Source: UTCFX2 sp002050125
GTDB lineage: Bacteria > Chloroflexota > Anaerolineae > Anaerolineales > UBA4823
Direction: 5' to 3'
NCBI GenBank assembly: GCA_027494035.1
Contig: JAOSJQ010000001.1
Span: 496,001-560,000 of the forward strand
DNA length: 64,000 nucleotides
Below are positions 24,845 through 32,158 of the stretch, in pieces. A program made the translations under genes and the position numbers. Each line of letters starts with the position of its first letter. Position 1 is the stretch's first letter. The notes under the pieces were generated by a model that was not told the DNA's origin, searched no databases, and saw only the letters and a list, made by a program, of their open reading frames with translations.

Positions 24845-26020
24845 ATGTCAAGCGATGTCGTAATTGCCGGGATCGGTCAGACGCCGGTCGAAGAACACTG
24901 GAAAAGTTCGCTGCGCGAACTGGCGCTCTCCGCTATTCAGGCGGCGGAAGCGGACGCGGGCGGTCTGCGTCCGCAAGTCCTGTTTGTCGGCAACATGCTC
25001 GCCCCGCAGCTCTCGCGCCAGGCGCATCTGGGCGCGCTGATCGCCGATTTCTGCGGACTGGTCGGGATCGAAGCCTTCACGCTGGAAGCCTCCGGAGCTT
25101 CCGGGGCGGCGGCGCTGCGCGCCGGTTATATGGCAGTGGCGTCCGAACAGGCAGACGTTGCCCTGGTGGTTGGGGTGGAGAAATCCTCCGATATGGTTGG
25201 CGCGGCGGTCGATGAAGCGCTTGCCACTGCAGGCGACAGTGACCATGAAAGCGTGCAGGGACTCACGCCCAGCGGGCAGGCGGCGCTGCTCATGCGCCGC
25301 TACATATACGAGTACGATGTGGAGCGCGCGGCGTTTGCCGGATTTCCGCTCATCGCCCATGCAAACGGCGCCGGCAACCCAAACGCGATGTACCGCAAGG
25401 CGATTAAGCCCGAATTGTACGCCAACGCCAGCCTGATCAGCGATCCGCTGAACATTTTCGATGCAGCCCCGGCTGCAGACGGCGCAGCGGCGCTGATCCT
25501 GACCCGACCGGGGTTGCTGCCGCCGAATTTTCCCAACCGCCTGGTGCGCATCGCCGGATCCAGCATGGCGACCGATACGCTTGCGCTGCACGACCGCCCC
25601 AATCCGCTCGACTTCAAGGCGATCCGCCAGTCGATCGAGCGCGCCTGCGAAAAAGCCCGCATCACCCCCTTACAGGTCGATTTTTTCGAGCTTTTCGACG
25701 CCTACTCGATCTACGCCGCGCTGACATTGGAAGCCGCCGGCTACGCCGAACGCGGTCAAGCCTGGAAGCTGGCTCAAAACGACGCCGCCCCGGCTGCGCT
25801 CAGCCTCCAGGGGGCGCTCCCGATCTCTACGATGGGCGGGCTCAAAGCGCGCGGCAACCCGGGCGGCGCGACCGGCGTCTATCAGGCGGTGGAAGCTGCC
25901 CTCCAACTGCGCTGTCAGGCGGGCGCGAACCAGCTCCCCAACCCGCGCCGGGCTTTGATCCAGGCGCTGGGCGGTCCAGCCGCCTCGGTTGTCACGCATG
26001 TATTAGAAGCGATGGATTAA
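24845..26020 (+). CDS. thiolase-fold protein lacking thiolase catalytic residues
   Basis: 391 residues, 13 bp after the synthase gene. Overall similarity is to archaeal acetoacetyl-CoA thiolase/SCP-x-type proteins. The three catalytic sites are altered. The nucleophile motif (normally E-A-x-C-A-S-G) reads 'LEASGASGAAALRAG', with Gly84 where Cys is expected. 'EVHDAFT' is 'ELFDAYS', His to Phe. 'GHPxGATG' is 'GNPGGATG', His to Asn. Classical Claisen thiolysis is therefore unlikely. In archaea the neighbour at this position is an active thiolase; in steroid-degrading actinobacteria, Cys-less thiolase-fold aldolases pair with DUF35 proteins. It may be a structural subunit or catalyse another C-C reaction. 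Confidence 0.85.
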   Translation: MSSDVVIAGIGQTPVEEHWKSSLRELALSAIQAAEADAGGLRPQVLFVGNMLAPQLSRQAHLGALIADFCGLVGIEAFTLEASGASGAAALRAGYMAVASEQADVALVVGVEKSSDMVGAAVDEALATAGDSDHESVQGLTPSGQAALLMRRYIYEYDVERAAFAGFPLIAHANGAGNPNAMYRKAIKPELYANASLISDPLNIFDAAPAADGAAALILTRPGLLPPNFPNRLVRIAGSSMATDTLALHDRPNPLDFKAIRQSIERACEKARITPLQVDFFELFDAYSIYAALTLEAAGYAERGQAWKLAQNDAAPAALSLQGALPISTMGGLKARGNPGGATGVYQAVEAALQLRCQAGANQLPNPRRALIQALGGPAASVVTHVLEAMD

Positions 26021-26121
26021 TTTCGGTAAAACCGGAGATTTGATAGTTCTTGATAGCACATTGATCATAGACTTGTGCTGAATGACATCGATCCGGCATG
26101 GATGATTAGGAGGTACAGATT

Positions 26122-26529
26122 ATGGAAATATCACGCCACTGGCGATTGCGCAAACAGCGCTATGGACTCATGGGAGAAATCTGCCCGCACTGCGAAGCCA
26201 AGTTGTTCCCGCCGCGCGACATATGCCCCGAATGCGGCGGCGAGGCAAAAACGCTCTACCAGTTCAGCGGTAAGGGCGAAGTTTACTCGTACACCACCAT
26301 TTACGAGCCGCCCGCCGGTTACGAAGAGAACGCCCCCTACACCGTGGCGCTGGTCAAACTCGATGAAGGTCCAATCGTCACCGCCCAGCTCACCGACCTG
26401 GGCGAGGAACAGGTTCAGATCGGCACCCCGGTGGAGATGGTCACCCGCCGCCTGCGCCAGGACGGTGACGAGCGCGGCATGATCATTTACGGGTATAAGT
26501 TTAGACCGGTGCTTGCTGGTTCGCGGTAA
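26122..26529 (+). CDS. DUF35 zinc-ribbon/OB-fold acyl-CoA-binding protein
   Basis: 135 residues, start ATG 26122 after a strong AGGAGG. The N-terminal rubredoxin-like zinc ribbon is 'CPHCEAKLFPPRDICPECGG' and the OB-fold follows ('GKGEVYSYTTIYEPPAGYEE'). In archaea the DUF35 protein bridges thiolase and HMG-CoA synthase and shares their CoA tunnel. It is last in the block and is followed by a terminator. Confidence 0.92.
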   Translation: MEISRHWRLRKQRYGLMGEICPHCEAKLFPPRDICPECGGEAKTLYQFSGKGEVYSYTTIYEPPAGYEENAPYTVALVKLDEGPIVTAQLTDLGEEQVQIGTPVEMVTRRLRQDGDERGMIIYGYKFRPVLAGSR

Positions 26530-26551
26530 ATTCAAATTATGGTGGATCATG

Positions 26552-26581
26552 AAGCGCTCTCCGACAATGGAGGGTGCTTTT
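26552..26581 (+). terminator. terminator after the DUF35 gene
   Basis: 11-bp stem with two G-T wobbles (AAGCGCTCTCC / GGAGGGTGCTT), 6-nt loop, ending in TTTT. It separates the mevalonate genes from the integron. Confidence 0.75.
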
Positions 26582-26597
26582 GATTCATGCCAGAGAC

Positions 26598-27264
26598 TTA
26601 TTCATCCAACCGACTGCGCACGGCGTTTGCGCCGCGGTTAAGCACGTGTGCGTAGATCATGGTGGTTTTGACATCCTTGTGCCCGAGCAGTTCCTGTACG
26701 GTGCGGATATCGTAGCCGGCTTGAAGCAGGTGTGTGGCGAAGGAGTGGCGGAAGGTGTGTGGACTGACGCTTCTTGTGATCTGTGTTTGGTGATCTGCTT
26801 CTTTAACCGCGCGCTGCAATACACTTTCATCCAGGTGATGGCGTCGGATTACCCCGGAAAGTGGATCAACAGATCGTTGCGATGCTGGAAAAATGTATTG
26901 CCATCCCCATCCTTTACCGGCATTGGGATATTTAACGCTCAAGGCGTAGGGCGTGCTTTGGTCGCCCGGCGTGAACCAAATTGGGAAGATGATCCATTTC
27001 CTGCTGCAAGATGTTCCTGTATAGAAAGAGCAGCGCACTCAGGGCTTGATTCTGTGTTGATGCTGCAACATGCCTATCTTGCGCCAGGTAGGCAAGAAAT
27101 GCCTGGATTTCCGGAGCCCCCATGTCTTTTGGGTGTCGTTTCTTGTGAAAAAGGATATAACGTTTTATCCAGTCAATATAGGTTTGTTCTGTTCGATAGG
27201 CGTAATGCTTCATTCTCAATGCATCACATACCTGGTCAAGCAATTTCCTTGGTGGTTCAGACAT
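26598..27264 (-). pseudogene. intI: integron integrase (IntI-type tyrosine recombinase), internally deleted
   Basis: Two pieces in different frames. The N-terminal piece (27264 to about 26950) is the SAM-like core-binding domain: 'HYAYRTEQTYIDWIKRYILF', 'QNQALSALLFLYRNIL'. The C-terminal piece (about 26960 to 26598) holds 'ALSVKYPNAGKGWGWQYIFP', the extra segment that marks IntI proteins, then 'HTFRHSFATHLL', 'LLGHKDVKTTMIY' with catalytic His, Arg, His and Tyr. Compared with a normal IntI of about 320 residues, some 100 residues are missing between the pieces, including the first catalytic Arg and the Lys. The enzyme must be inactive. It lies divergent from the cassette array, the standard integron arrangement. 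Confidence 0.88.
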
Positions 27265-27292
27265 TGGTCATTTCCTGTGCTTATGCTATACT
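27264..27292 (+). promoter_or_regulatory. Pc-like promoter of the cassette array
   Basis: TTGGTC (27264-27269), 17-bp spacer, TATACT (27287-27292) with an extended-10 TGC directly upstream. It overlaps the intI start codon and points into the cassettes, the position and direction expected of a cassette promoter. Confidence 0.7.
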
Positions 27293-27463
27293 TTGAAAGT
27301 GATAATCACATTTTAACCTAATGCAGCCTAATGCCTATATGAGATTCGGTGATTAGACCGCAGAAGCCCATAAGCTGTTGAGCCGCATAAGCGAGGCTGA
27401 GCAACTAGTTATACCGCTGACCGAAAACAATGCATTCGTAACGGCGTTGAGGGAGATAGTACA
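27293..27463 (+). other. integron leader / presumed attI region
   Basis: No gene. An 11-bp palindrome GTGATAATCAC lies at 27299-27309. GTTGAGC at 27377-27383 fits the GTTRRRY core and is the best candidate for the recombination point where cassette 1 begins. attI sites are poorly conserved, so the exact site is uncertain. Confidence 0.5.
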
Positions 27464-27832
27464 ATGATTGCCTTTTGTGGTGTAATTTGCACCGAGTGCC
27501 AGGCTTACATCGCCACTCGTGCGGATGACCGTGACGCGCTGGACCAAGTGGCTGCGGGCTGGCGCGAGTACTTTGACGCACCTGAACTCACTGTCGAGGA
27601 CATCCTATGTGATGGTTGTCTGACGAGAGGCGGACGATTGACGGGCTATTGCCAGCAGTGCAAGATCCGCGCTTGCGCTGTGGCGCGGGGAGTGACCAAC
27701 TGCGCTCATTGCGACGAGTACGTCTGCGAAAAACTGGAGCGTTTCCTAGGGGTCTGCGATAAGCTGGAGGGTTTCTTTGGCTTTGGGCGGAAAGCCCGTG
27801 CCACCCTGGATGGTACCCGCACCGTTCGGTGA
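27464..27832 (+). CDS. DUF3795 protein (cassette 1)
   Basis: 122 residues, start ATG with GGGAG upstream. Cysteine-rich zinc-binding type protein: 'FCGVICTECQAY', 'LCDGC', 'YCQQCKIRACAVARG', 'NCAHCDEYVCEKLERF', the regular DUF3795 cysteine pattern, ending in 'KARATLDGTRTVR'. Function unknown for the family; common in anaerobes. First gene after the cassette promoter, so likely the most highly expressed. About 115 nt without a recognised gene lie between its stop and the attC site. Confidence 0.82.
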   Translation: MIAFCGVICTECQAYIATRADDRDALDQVAAGWREYFDAPELTVEDILCDGCLTRGGRLTGYCQQCKIRACAVARGVTNCAHCDEYVCEKLERFLGVCDKLEGFFGFGRKARATLDGTRTVR

Positions 27833-27948
27833 AATAGACGTACTGGAGATATTGACAGTGGCGGTGATGGGCGGGGGTTGGATGTCGAGGGGGACGTCGC
27901 TGGCGAGGGCCGAGGGTGGGGCTGGTTTCGCGGTCGGAGTTGAGTGCG

Positions 27949-28077
27949 GCATAACCAGTCGCTGCAGCGGACGTGGCTATCGAGGGCTTTTCAAAGTGCG
28001 TTTTTCGTTGGCGGTCGTTTTAGTGGTTGCTGGGCGCGTCGTTTCAGTCACCACGCCGCTGAGCTCAGCCGTTAGGT
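27949..28077 (+). repeat. attC site 1
   Basis: 129 nt. R''-like GCATAAC (27949-27955) and R' GTTAGGT (28071-28077). The inner arms 'GCTGCAGCGG' and 'CGCCGCTGAGCTCAGC' pair imperfectly. Its length equals that of sites 2 and 5 although the central sequence is different. Confidence 0.7.
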
Positions 28078-28145
28078 TTTGCAAACTGCGTGAACCGAAG
28101 TAGCCCACATGTAACACTGTGTATTTTCAATCACAAAGGAAAAAA

Positions 28146-28424
28146 ATGAATACCCACAAAAAGATCGCAGGAATGGTGCTGGATGTGAGGATTATCCTTG
28201 CAGCGCTATGGATAGCTGGAATTTTAAGTAGTCTAAATGGAGATACGTACCGCTTACATGATCCAGTTGAATTAAAGGCTTTACTTGCGAACACTGGATC
28301 TATCGTAGTAACGCCCAAATTATTGTTAGTAATGTCAATAATATTCGTGGCTCCGATTTTTATGAGTGTCTTGACCTTGATGTTGAAGTATCCCGTGAGT
28401 CGTTGGGCGATGGAGAGTTTGTGA
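28146..28424 (+). CDS. DUF6326-like membrane protein, C-terminally truncated (cassette 2)
   Basis: 92 residues from ATG 28146 (AAGGA upstream). Two hydrophobic segments: 'IILAALWIAGILSSL' and 'LLLVMSIIFVAPIFMSVLTL'. The sequence resembles the first half of DUF6326 four-TM proteins and stops just after the 'KYPVSRW' that normally leads into the third segment. The stop TGA abuts the next ATG, so both genes are read together. AT-rich compared with the chromosome. Function unknown. Confidence 0.65.
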   Translation: MNTHKKIAGMVLDVRIILAALWIAGILSSLNGDTYRLHDPVELKALLANTGSIVVTPKLLLVMSIIFVAPIFMSVLTLMLKYPVSRWAMESL

Positions 28425-28949
28425 ATGAAGAAAATATCTTATGCAGGACGTCGAGACTCGCGGTTTGTGACCATTCGTCGTGGCGGAACGCTTGATGATT
28501 CACAACACCGTTTACTGGCTATTTGGGCTGCTGACTGCTCAGAACATGTTCTTAACCACTTTTACTCGCAATATCCAGACGATGACCGACCGCGACACGC
28601 AATAGAACAAGCACGTGCATGGTCACGTGGTGAAATCTCAATGGCGCAGGCGCGCGAAGCGGCTTACGCGGCTCATGATGCTGCCAAAGTAGCAACTGGT
28701 GCCGCACGTGAGGTGGCTCGTGCGGCTGGTCACGCAGCGGCAACCGCGCACATGGCAGATCACGAACTTGGTGCCGCCGCCTATGCAATCAGGGCTGTTC
28801 GCGCCGCATCACCAACGGATAAACGAGATGAGGCTGGACAAATTGAGTGTCAATGGCAACGCGAGCAACTTCCAGACGCTATCCGCGTCCTAGTGCTTTC
28901 GGATGAGGACATTCGTAACCACAAGTTTTGGTCGCTTTTCCAATATTGA
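28425..28949 (+). CDS. Imm5-like putative immunity protein (cassette 2)
   Basis: 174 residues. The pattern 'TIRRGGTLDDSQHRLLAIWA', 'CSEHVLNHF', 'DDRPRHAIEQARAWSRGEI' followed by Ala/His-rich helices ('REAAYAAHDAAKVATGAA') is that of the 'putative immunity protein' (Imm5-like) family. Members are assumed to neutralise polymorphic toxins on genomic context; no toxin gene is present here. It follows the truncated membrane gene without a gap. A lone immunity gene in a cassette would fit protection against neighbours' toxins, an inference only. Confidence 0.75.
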   Translation: MKKISYAGRRDSRFVTIRRGGTLDDSQHRLLAIWAADCSEHVLNHFYSQYPDDDRPRHAIEQARAWSRGEISMAQAREAAYAAHDAAKVATGAAREVARAAGHAAATAHMADHELGAAAYAIRAVRAASPTDKRDEAGQIECQWQREQLPDAIRVLVLSDEDIRNHKFWSLFQY

Positions 28950-28971
28950 GAAGGTGAATGCTAACAATTCT

Positions 28972-29100
28972 GCCCAACTCAGCGTGCAGCGGATGGCGGG
29001 GATTCTGCGGCATCTTCGAGCATTTTCCTCGCTTCGAGTTTTCCCTGTTCCCAAGCCTTGTCCGCGTCCGCCCACACGCAGGTAACGCAAGCCGTTAGGC
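28972..29100 (+). repeat. attC site 2
   Basis: 129 nt. R'' GCCCAAC (28972-28978) and R' GTTAGGC (29094-29100) are complementary except for one pair. The inner arms pair around 'CAGCGTGCAG' and 'CACACGCAGG'. It aligns without gaps to site 5, about three quarters identical by eye. Confidence 0.85.
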
Positions 29101-29133
29101 GGCTTCAGTTCAATTGAGTAAGGAGGTTTGATA

Positions 29134-30036
29134 ATGGATTTTTCCACCTACTATGCAACACAGAGCTCCTTCACCGATCCTGGCGCGAATGTAGGGTTGT
29201 TTGTCGGTTTACCTTGTACTATTGATGGGTTGTGTCGAGTTGTGCAGGGGGTATATATACATTACATGGAGGGAGAGAGGTATGGTTATACTCTTCCCCA
29301 AGAGAGGCTTTCAGAAGTCAACATACGTTATATTGACAAGATGCTGGCTCGGATTATCGAACTGGATGACCGTCCATTGACAGAAGCTCGACCTCCAGAA
29401 AAGCGGTTGGTGGGTTGCTGTCGCGATGCGGCTACGTTATTCTGTGCTATGGCGCGTCACCAAGGGATTCCATCACGGATACGCTCTGGTTTTGCATCCT
29501 ATTTCACCAAGCTCGACCCCGATTTGAACTGCTCTCATATCGTAGCAGAATTCTGGGATTCCAGGGAGAGACGCTGGCGGCTCGTAGACGCGGAACTGGA
29601 TAATCTAACAATTGAAGAAAACAATATTCAATTCGATGTGTATGACATCCCCCGCGACCAATTCCTGGTTGGGGGCAAGGCGTGGCAAATGTGCCGTGCC
29701 GGCGTTGCTGACCCGAATCGGTTCGGAGTATCTGGCTTCGGTGATATGAAGGGGTTACCATTCGTTCGCGGCAACCTAATTCTCGATTTGGCAGCCCAAA
29801 ACAAAATGGAACTGTTGACTTGGGACTGTTGGGGTTTGATGCAAAGAGGCCTGAGAGCCCATACCGATGAGGAGTTGAGGCTTTTGGATAAAGTGGCTGC
29901 GCTCACTCAGGCCGGTAATGAGGCCTTGTCTGAGATAAAGACACTTTACGAAGCGGAGTCAGGTCTGAAAGTACCTGCCGTAATCACGTGCTACAACCCA
30001 GTAGGCGCGCCATTCGAAGTAACATTGCCAATTTAA
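29134..30036 (+). CDS. transglutaminase-like protein (cassette 3)
   Basis: 300 residues from ATG 29134 with AGGAGG at 29120-29125. The catalytic Cys is in 'GCCRDAATLFCAMARHQGIP', the Cys-box of transglutaminase-like/papain-fold proteins. The His is in 'NCSHIVAEFWD' and the Asp in 'RWRLVDAELD', completing a Cys-His-Asp triad. No signal peptide, so cytoplasmic. Such proteins may be proteases, amidases or transferases; substrate unknown. Base composition is nearer 50 percent GC, unlike the chromosomal genes. Confidence 0.8.
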   Translation: MDFSTYYATQSSFTDPGANVGLFVGLPCTIDGLCRVVQGVYIHYMEGERYGYTLPQERLSEVNIRYIDKMLARIIELDDRPLTEARPPEKRLVGCCRDAATLFCAMARHQGIPSRIRSGFASYFTKLDPDLNCSHIVAEFWDSRERRWRLVDAELDNLTIEENNIQFDVYDIPRDQFLVGGKAWQMCRAGVADPNRFGVSGFGDMKGLPFVRGNLILDLAAQNKMELLTWDCWGLMQRGLRAHTDEELRLLDKVAALTQAGNEALSEIKTLYEAESGLKVPAVITCYNPVGAPFEVTLPI

Positions 30037-30101
30037 CCTATGCGGATGCTTGCGAGAATATGCAGAGATTCGCCTCAACATGGTGTAGCCCTACAACCGT
30101 C

Positions 30102-30227
30102 GCCTAACCACCACTTCCACCTGACCGCCTTGCGGCGCGGGTATGCGCGTGCGCTGAGGCAGCCGCGGCTCTGGTTTATGGAATGAGTCTTGCTAGAGTC
30201 GGCGGCAGGTGAAGCGGAGCGTTGGGC
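30102..30227 (+). repeat. attC site 3
   Basis: 126 nt. R'' GCCTAAC (30102-30108), R' GTTGGGC (30221-30227). The inner arms CTTCCACCTGACCGCC and GGCGGCAGGTGAAG pair fully apart from two unpaired bases on one arm, the extrahelical-base pattern that guides strand choice in attC recombination. The clearest attC of the array. Confidence 0.9.
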
Positions 30228-30263
30228 GGCAGCAAATAGATTGACGATCAAAAGGAGAATGCC

Positions 30264-30821
30264 ATGCACGAACGCATGATGGATAAGACAACTCAGCCAT
30301 CTGATGCAGATATGATCGACACAATCGGGCAGCCCATCGCCATCGCATGGTCTGCCTTGCGAAGTTTCCTGGTAGATACCTACGAAATCAATCCCATTTT
30401 CAATTCCGGGGGGAAAAAGTATGGATGGAATTTACAATACCGCATAGGTGGGCGGCCTTTGTGCGAAATGTACCCAGAGAATGGTTCATTCACTGCCTTA
30501 GTGGTATTGGGGAAATCGGAACTAATGCAAGCCTTGGATAGGATTGATACTTTTAGTTCGATTGTTCGGAAAACGTTACTGGAAACACCAAGATTTCATG
30601 ATGGCTGTTGGATGTACATTCGTGTATCTGACCCGCTAACCTATCAGCAAGATGTGCAAGATATTCAACAGCTTATCTTGATCAAGAAGAAGCCACCAAG
30701 AAAAAAAGGCACCTTCAGCATGATGAGTGGCATACTACTCTGCCGCCCAACACCGTCTCCAGCGGGCGGCGGCTCTGCCGCTCGAATCAGCAGTGCGTTT
30801 CCAGAAATGGTGCGAAAATGA
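30264..30821 (+). CDS. DUF3788 protein (cassette 4)
   Basis: 185 residues as read, from ATG 30264 (AGGAG 6 nt upstream). DUF3788 features: 'KKYGWNLQYRIGGRPLCEMY', 'GSFTALVVLGKSE' and the late 'LILIKKKPPRKK'. The family normally ends just after that motif. Here the frame continues 36 residues into the attC site. Removing one A from the A7 run at 30701-30707 would end the protein at 'KKAPSA', before the attC, so the real length may be about 152 residues. Function unknown; some relatives are called ydhK/YdfG-like without evidence. Confidence 0.75.
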   Translation: MHERMMDKTTQPSDADMIDTIGQPIAIAWSALRSFLVDTYEINPIFNSGGKKYGWNLQYRIGGRPLCEMYPENGSFTALVVLGKSELMQALDRIDTFSSIVRKTLLETPRFHDGCWMYIRVSDPLTYQQDVQDIQQLILIKKKPPRKKGTFSMMSGILLCRPTPSPAGGGSAARISSAFPEMVRK

Positions 30822-30870
30822 TACAAGCCTTGCCCGCCCCGCCGCTGTCCGCTGAGCCAAGCCGTTAGGC
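30745..30870 (+). repeat. attC site 4
   Basis: 126 nt. R'' GCCCAAC (30745-30751), R' GTTAGGC (30864-30870). GC-rich inner arms pair around 'CAGCGGGCGGCGG' and 'CCCCGCCGCTGTCCGCTG'. It overlaps the 3' end of the DUF3788 reading frame. Confidence 0.85.
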
Positions 30871-30971
30871 GTTTTCTTGTAAAAGGAATACTACAAATAG
30901 TCATTTAGCGAACAGAACATGTAGATGGAGTAAATATGGATAACGAAAGTTTGAGCTTGAAAAAATTCTAG

Positions 30972-32158
30972 CCACCTGACACTTTGGTCTCATTGCTGAC
31001 AGGACAACAGAATTTGAAACGAATGGGCATTGATCAATTGTCTCTCCAGGTAGCGCAAGCCGATCTGAAAGACACTCAAGTCGCGGCGATCTTTACGATC
31101 CACCAGATGGCGGAGACCGGCTCGGATCGTGCGGGTGCCTACGGCCATGCACCAGACGTACAAAAATACGACCGCCAGGGTCAAACGCGACAAACGCCGG
31201 GCATGGCGCAACATCGTGCTTTCCAGGTCAAAGCCATGTCGTTTCAAATCGCCAAACATCTCTTCCGTCCACATCCGGCGCCCATACGCCTGCAATGCCA
31301 TGCGCCGATCCGGCAAATTGGTGGCCAGGCACCACGGTTCGTTTTCGCCGACTTGCCAATGGATCAGCAAGTTGACCGGGTAAATGGCGCTTTCGGTCAG
31401 ATAACCTTTTCCCAACCAGCGGCTTTGTCCAGCCTTTTCAACCCGTTTGCCAAAGTCCTGCCACTCTGTTTCGTGTGCCAAACAGGTATGCGTGCTCGTT
31501 TTTTGCCGCAACACATAGTCCCAGTGCCATTGGTCCAACTGTCTGAGCACTTCGACCGCTCCAAATTCGCAATCACCCACCAACAGCACCGCAATTCCTT
31601 TGGGCAACAAGCTGTGGACGTAGCGCAGCAAGGACAGCTGCAAGTAGGCGGTGCTGTGTCCTTTGACATGGCGTACCCAGGTCCAGGCGATCGGAATGGC
31701 GCGATGGCGATAGGCCAGCGACACCATCAAAAGCTGGTAGGTAAAGCCAACTTTGGTTCCGTCCACGATCAAACGGATCTGATGCCCCGAAGCCGCCTGG
31801 GCTGCAATCCACTGCCTGGTAATGGGTTCGTACCAATCGCGCACATGCAAGGCCTCATTATCCAGAAAGCGGCTCAAGCGCCGGGTCCAACTGAGCAACT
31901 TGGTCGTACTTGGGATTTTGCCAGCGATCCGGCTCAAACACACCGAACGGCTTTGGTGGATCCCCACCAGCAGCCAGGCAAAGTTGCGAAGCTGAGTAAT
32001 CCGTTGGGTGGGACGCAGTTCCCGAAGGCGTTGAAACCAAGTATGATAGAGCGTGTTGATCGGCATTTGGATACTCCTTGGGTAAAAAGGTTTGGACAAA
32101 ACGCATTTTACCGGGGTCCGTTGCCGATCAACTATTCTGTTGTTAAAGTGTCAGGTCG
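30972..32158 (-). mobile_element. IS4-superfamily insertion sequence in cassette 5
   Basis: 1187 bp. Terminal inverted repeats of 14 bp with one mismatch (CCACCTGACACTTT / CGACCTGACACTTT) are flanked by the direct repeat CTAG (30968-30971 and 32159-32162). One transposase gene. Intact ends and target duplication suggest a recent insertion. Confidence 0.9.
30990..32066 (-). CDS. IS4-superfamily transposase
   Basis: 358 residues from ATG 32066. DDE catalytic residues: Asp in 'LIVDGTKVGF', Asp in 'LLVGDCEFG', and Glu within the YREK signature 'YGRRMWTEEMFGDLK', which fits Y-x2-R-x3-E-x6-K exactly. This signature defines the IS4 superfamily. The gene fills the element and is intact. Confidence 0.92.
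   Translation of the reverse strand: MPINTLYHTWFQRLRELRPTQRITQLRNFAWLLVGIHQSRSVCLSRIAGKIPSTTKLLSWTRRLSRFLDNEALHVRDWYEPITRQWIAAQAASGHQIRLIVDGTKVGFTYQLLMVSLAYRHRAIPIAWTWVRHVKGHSTAYLQLSLLRYVHSLLPKGIAVLLVGDCEFGAVEVLRQLDQWHWDYVLRQKTSTHTCLAHETEWQDFGKRVEKAGQSRWLGKGYLTESAIYPVNLLIHWQVGENEPWCLATNLPDRRMALQAYGRRMWTEEMFGDLKRHGFDLESTMLRHARRLSRLTLAVVFLYVWCMAVGTRTIRAGLRHLVDRKDRRDLSVFQIGLRYLERQLINAHSFQILLSCQQ

Noticed and set aside
27777..28103. Plus-strand frame after the DUF3795 gene and its minus-strand counterpart
   Set aside because: Low-complexity product, no ribosome site, runs through attC 1; the DUF3795 gene is complete without it.
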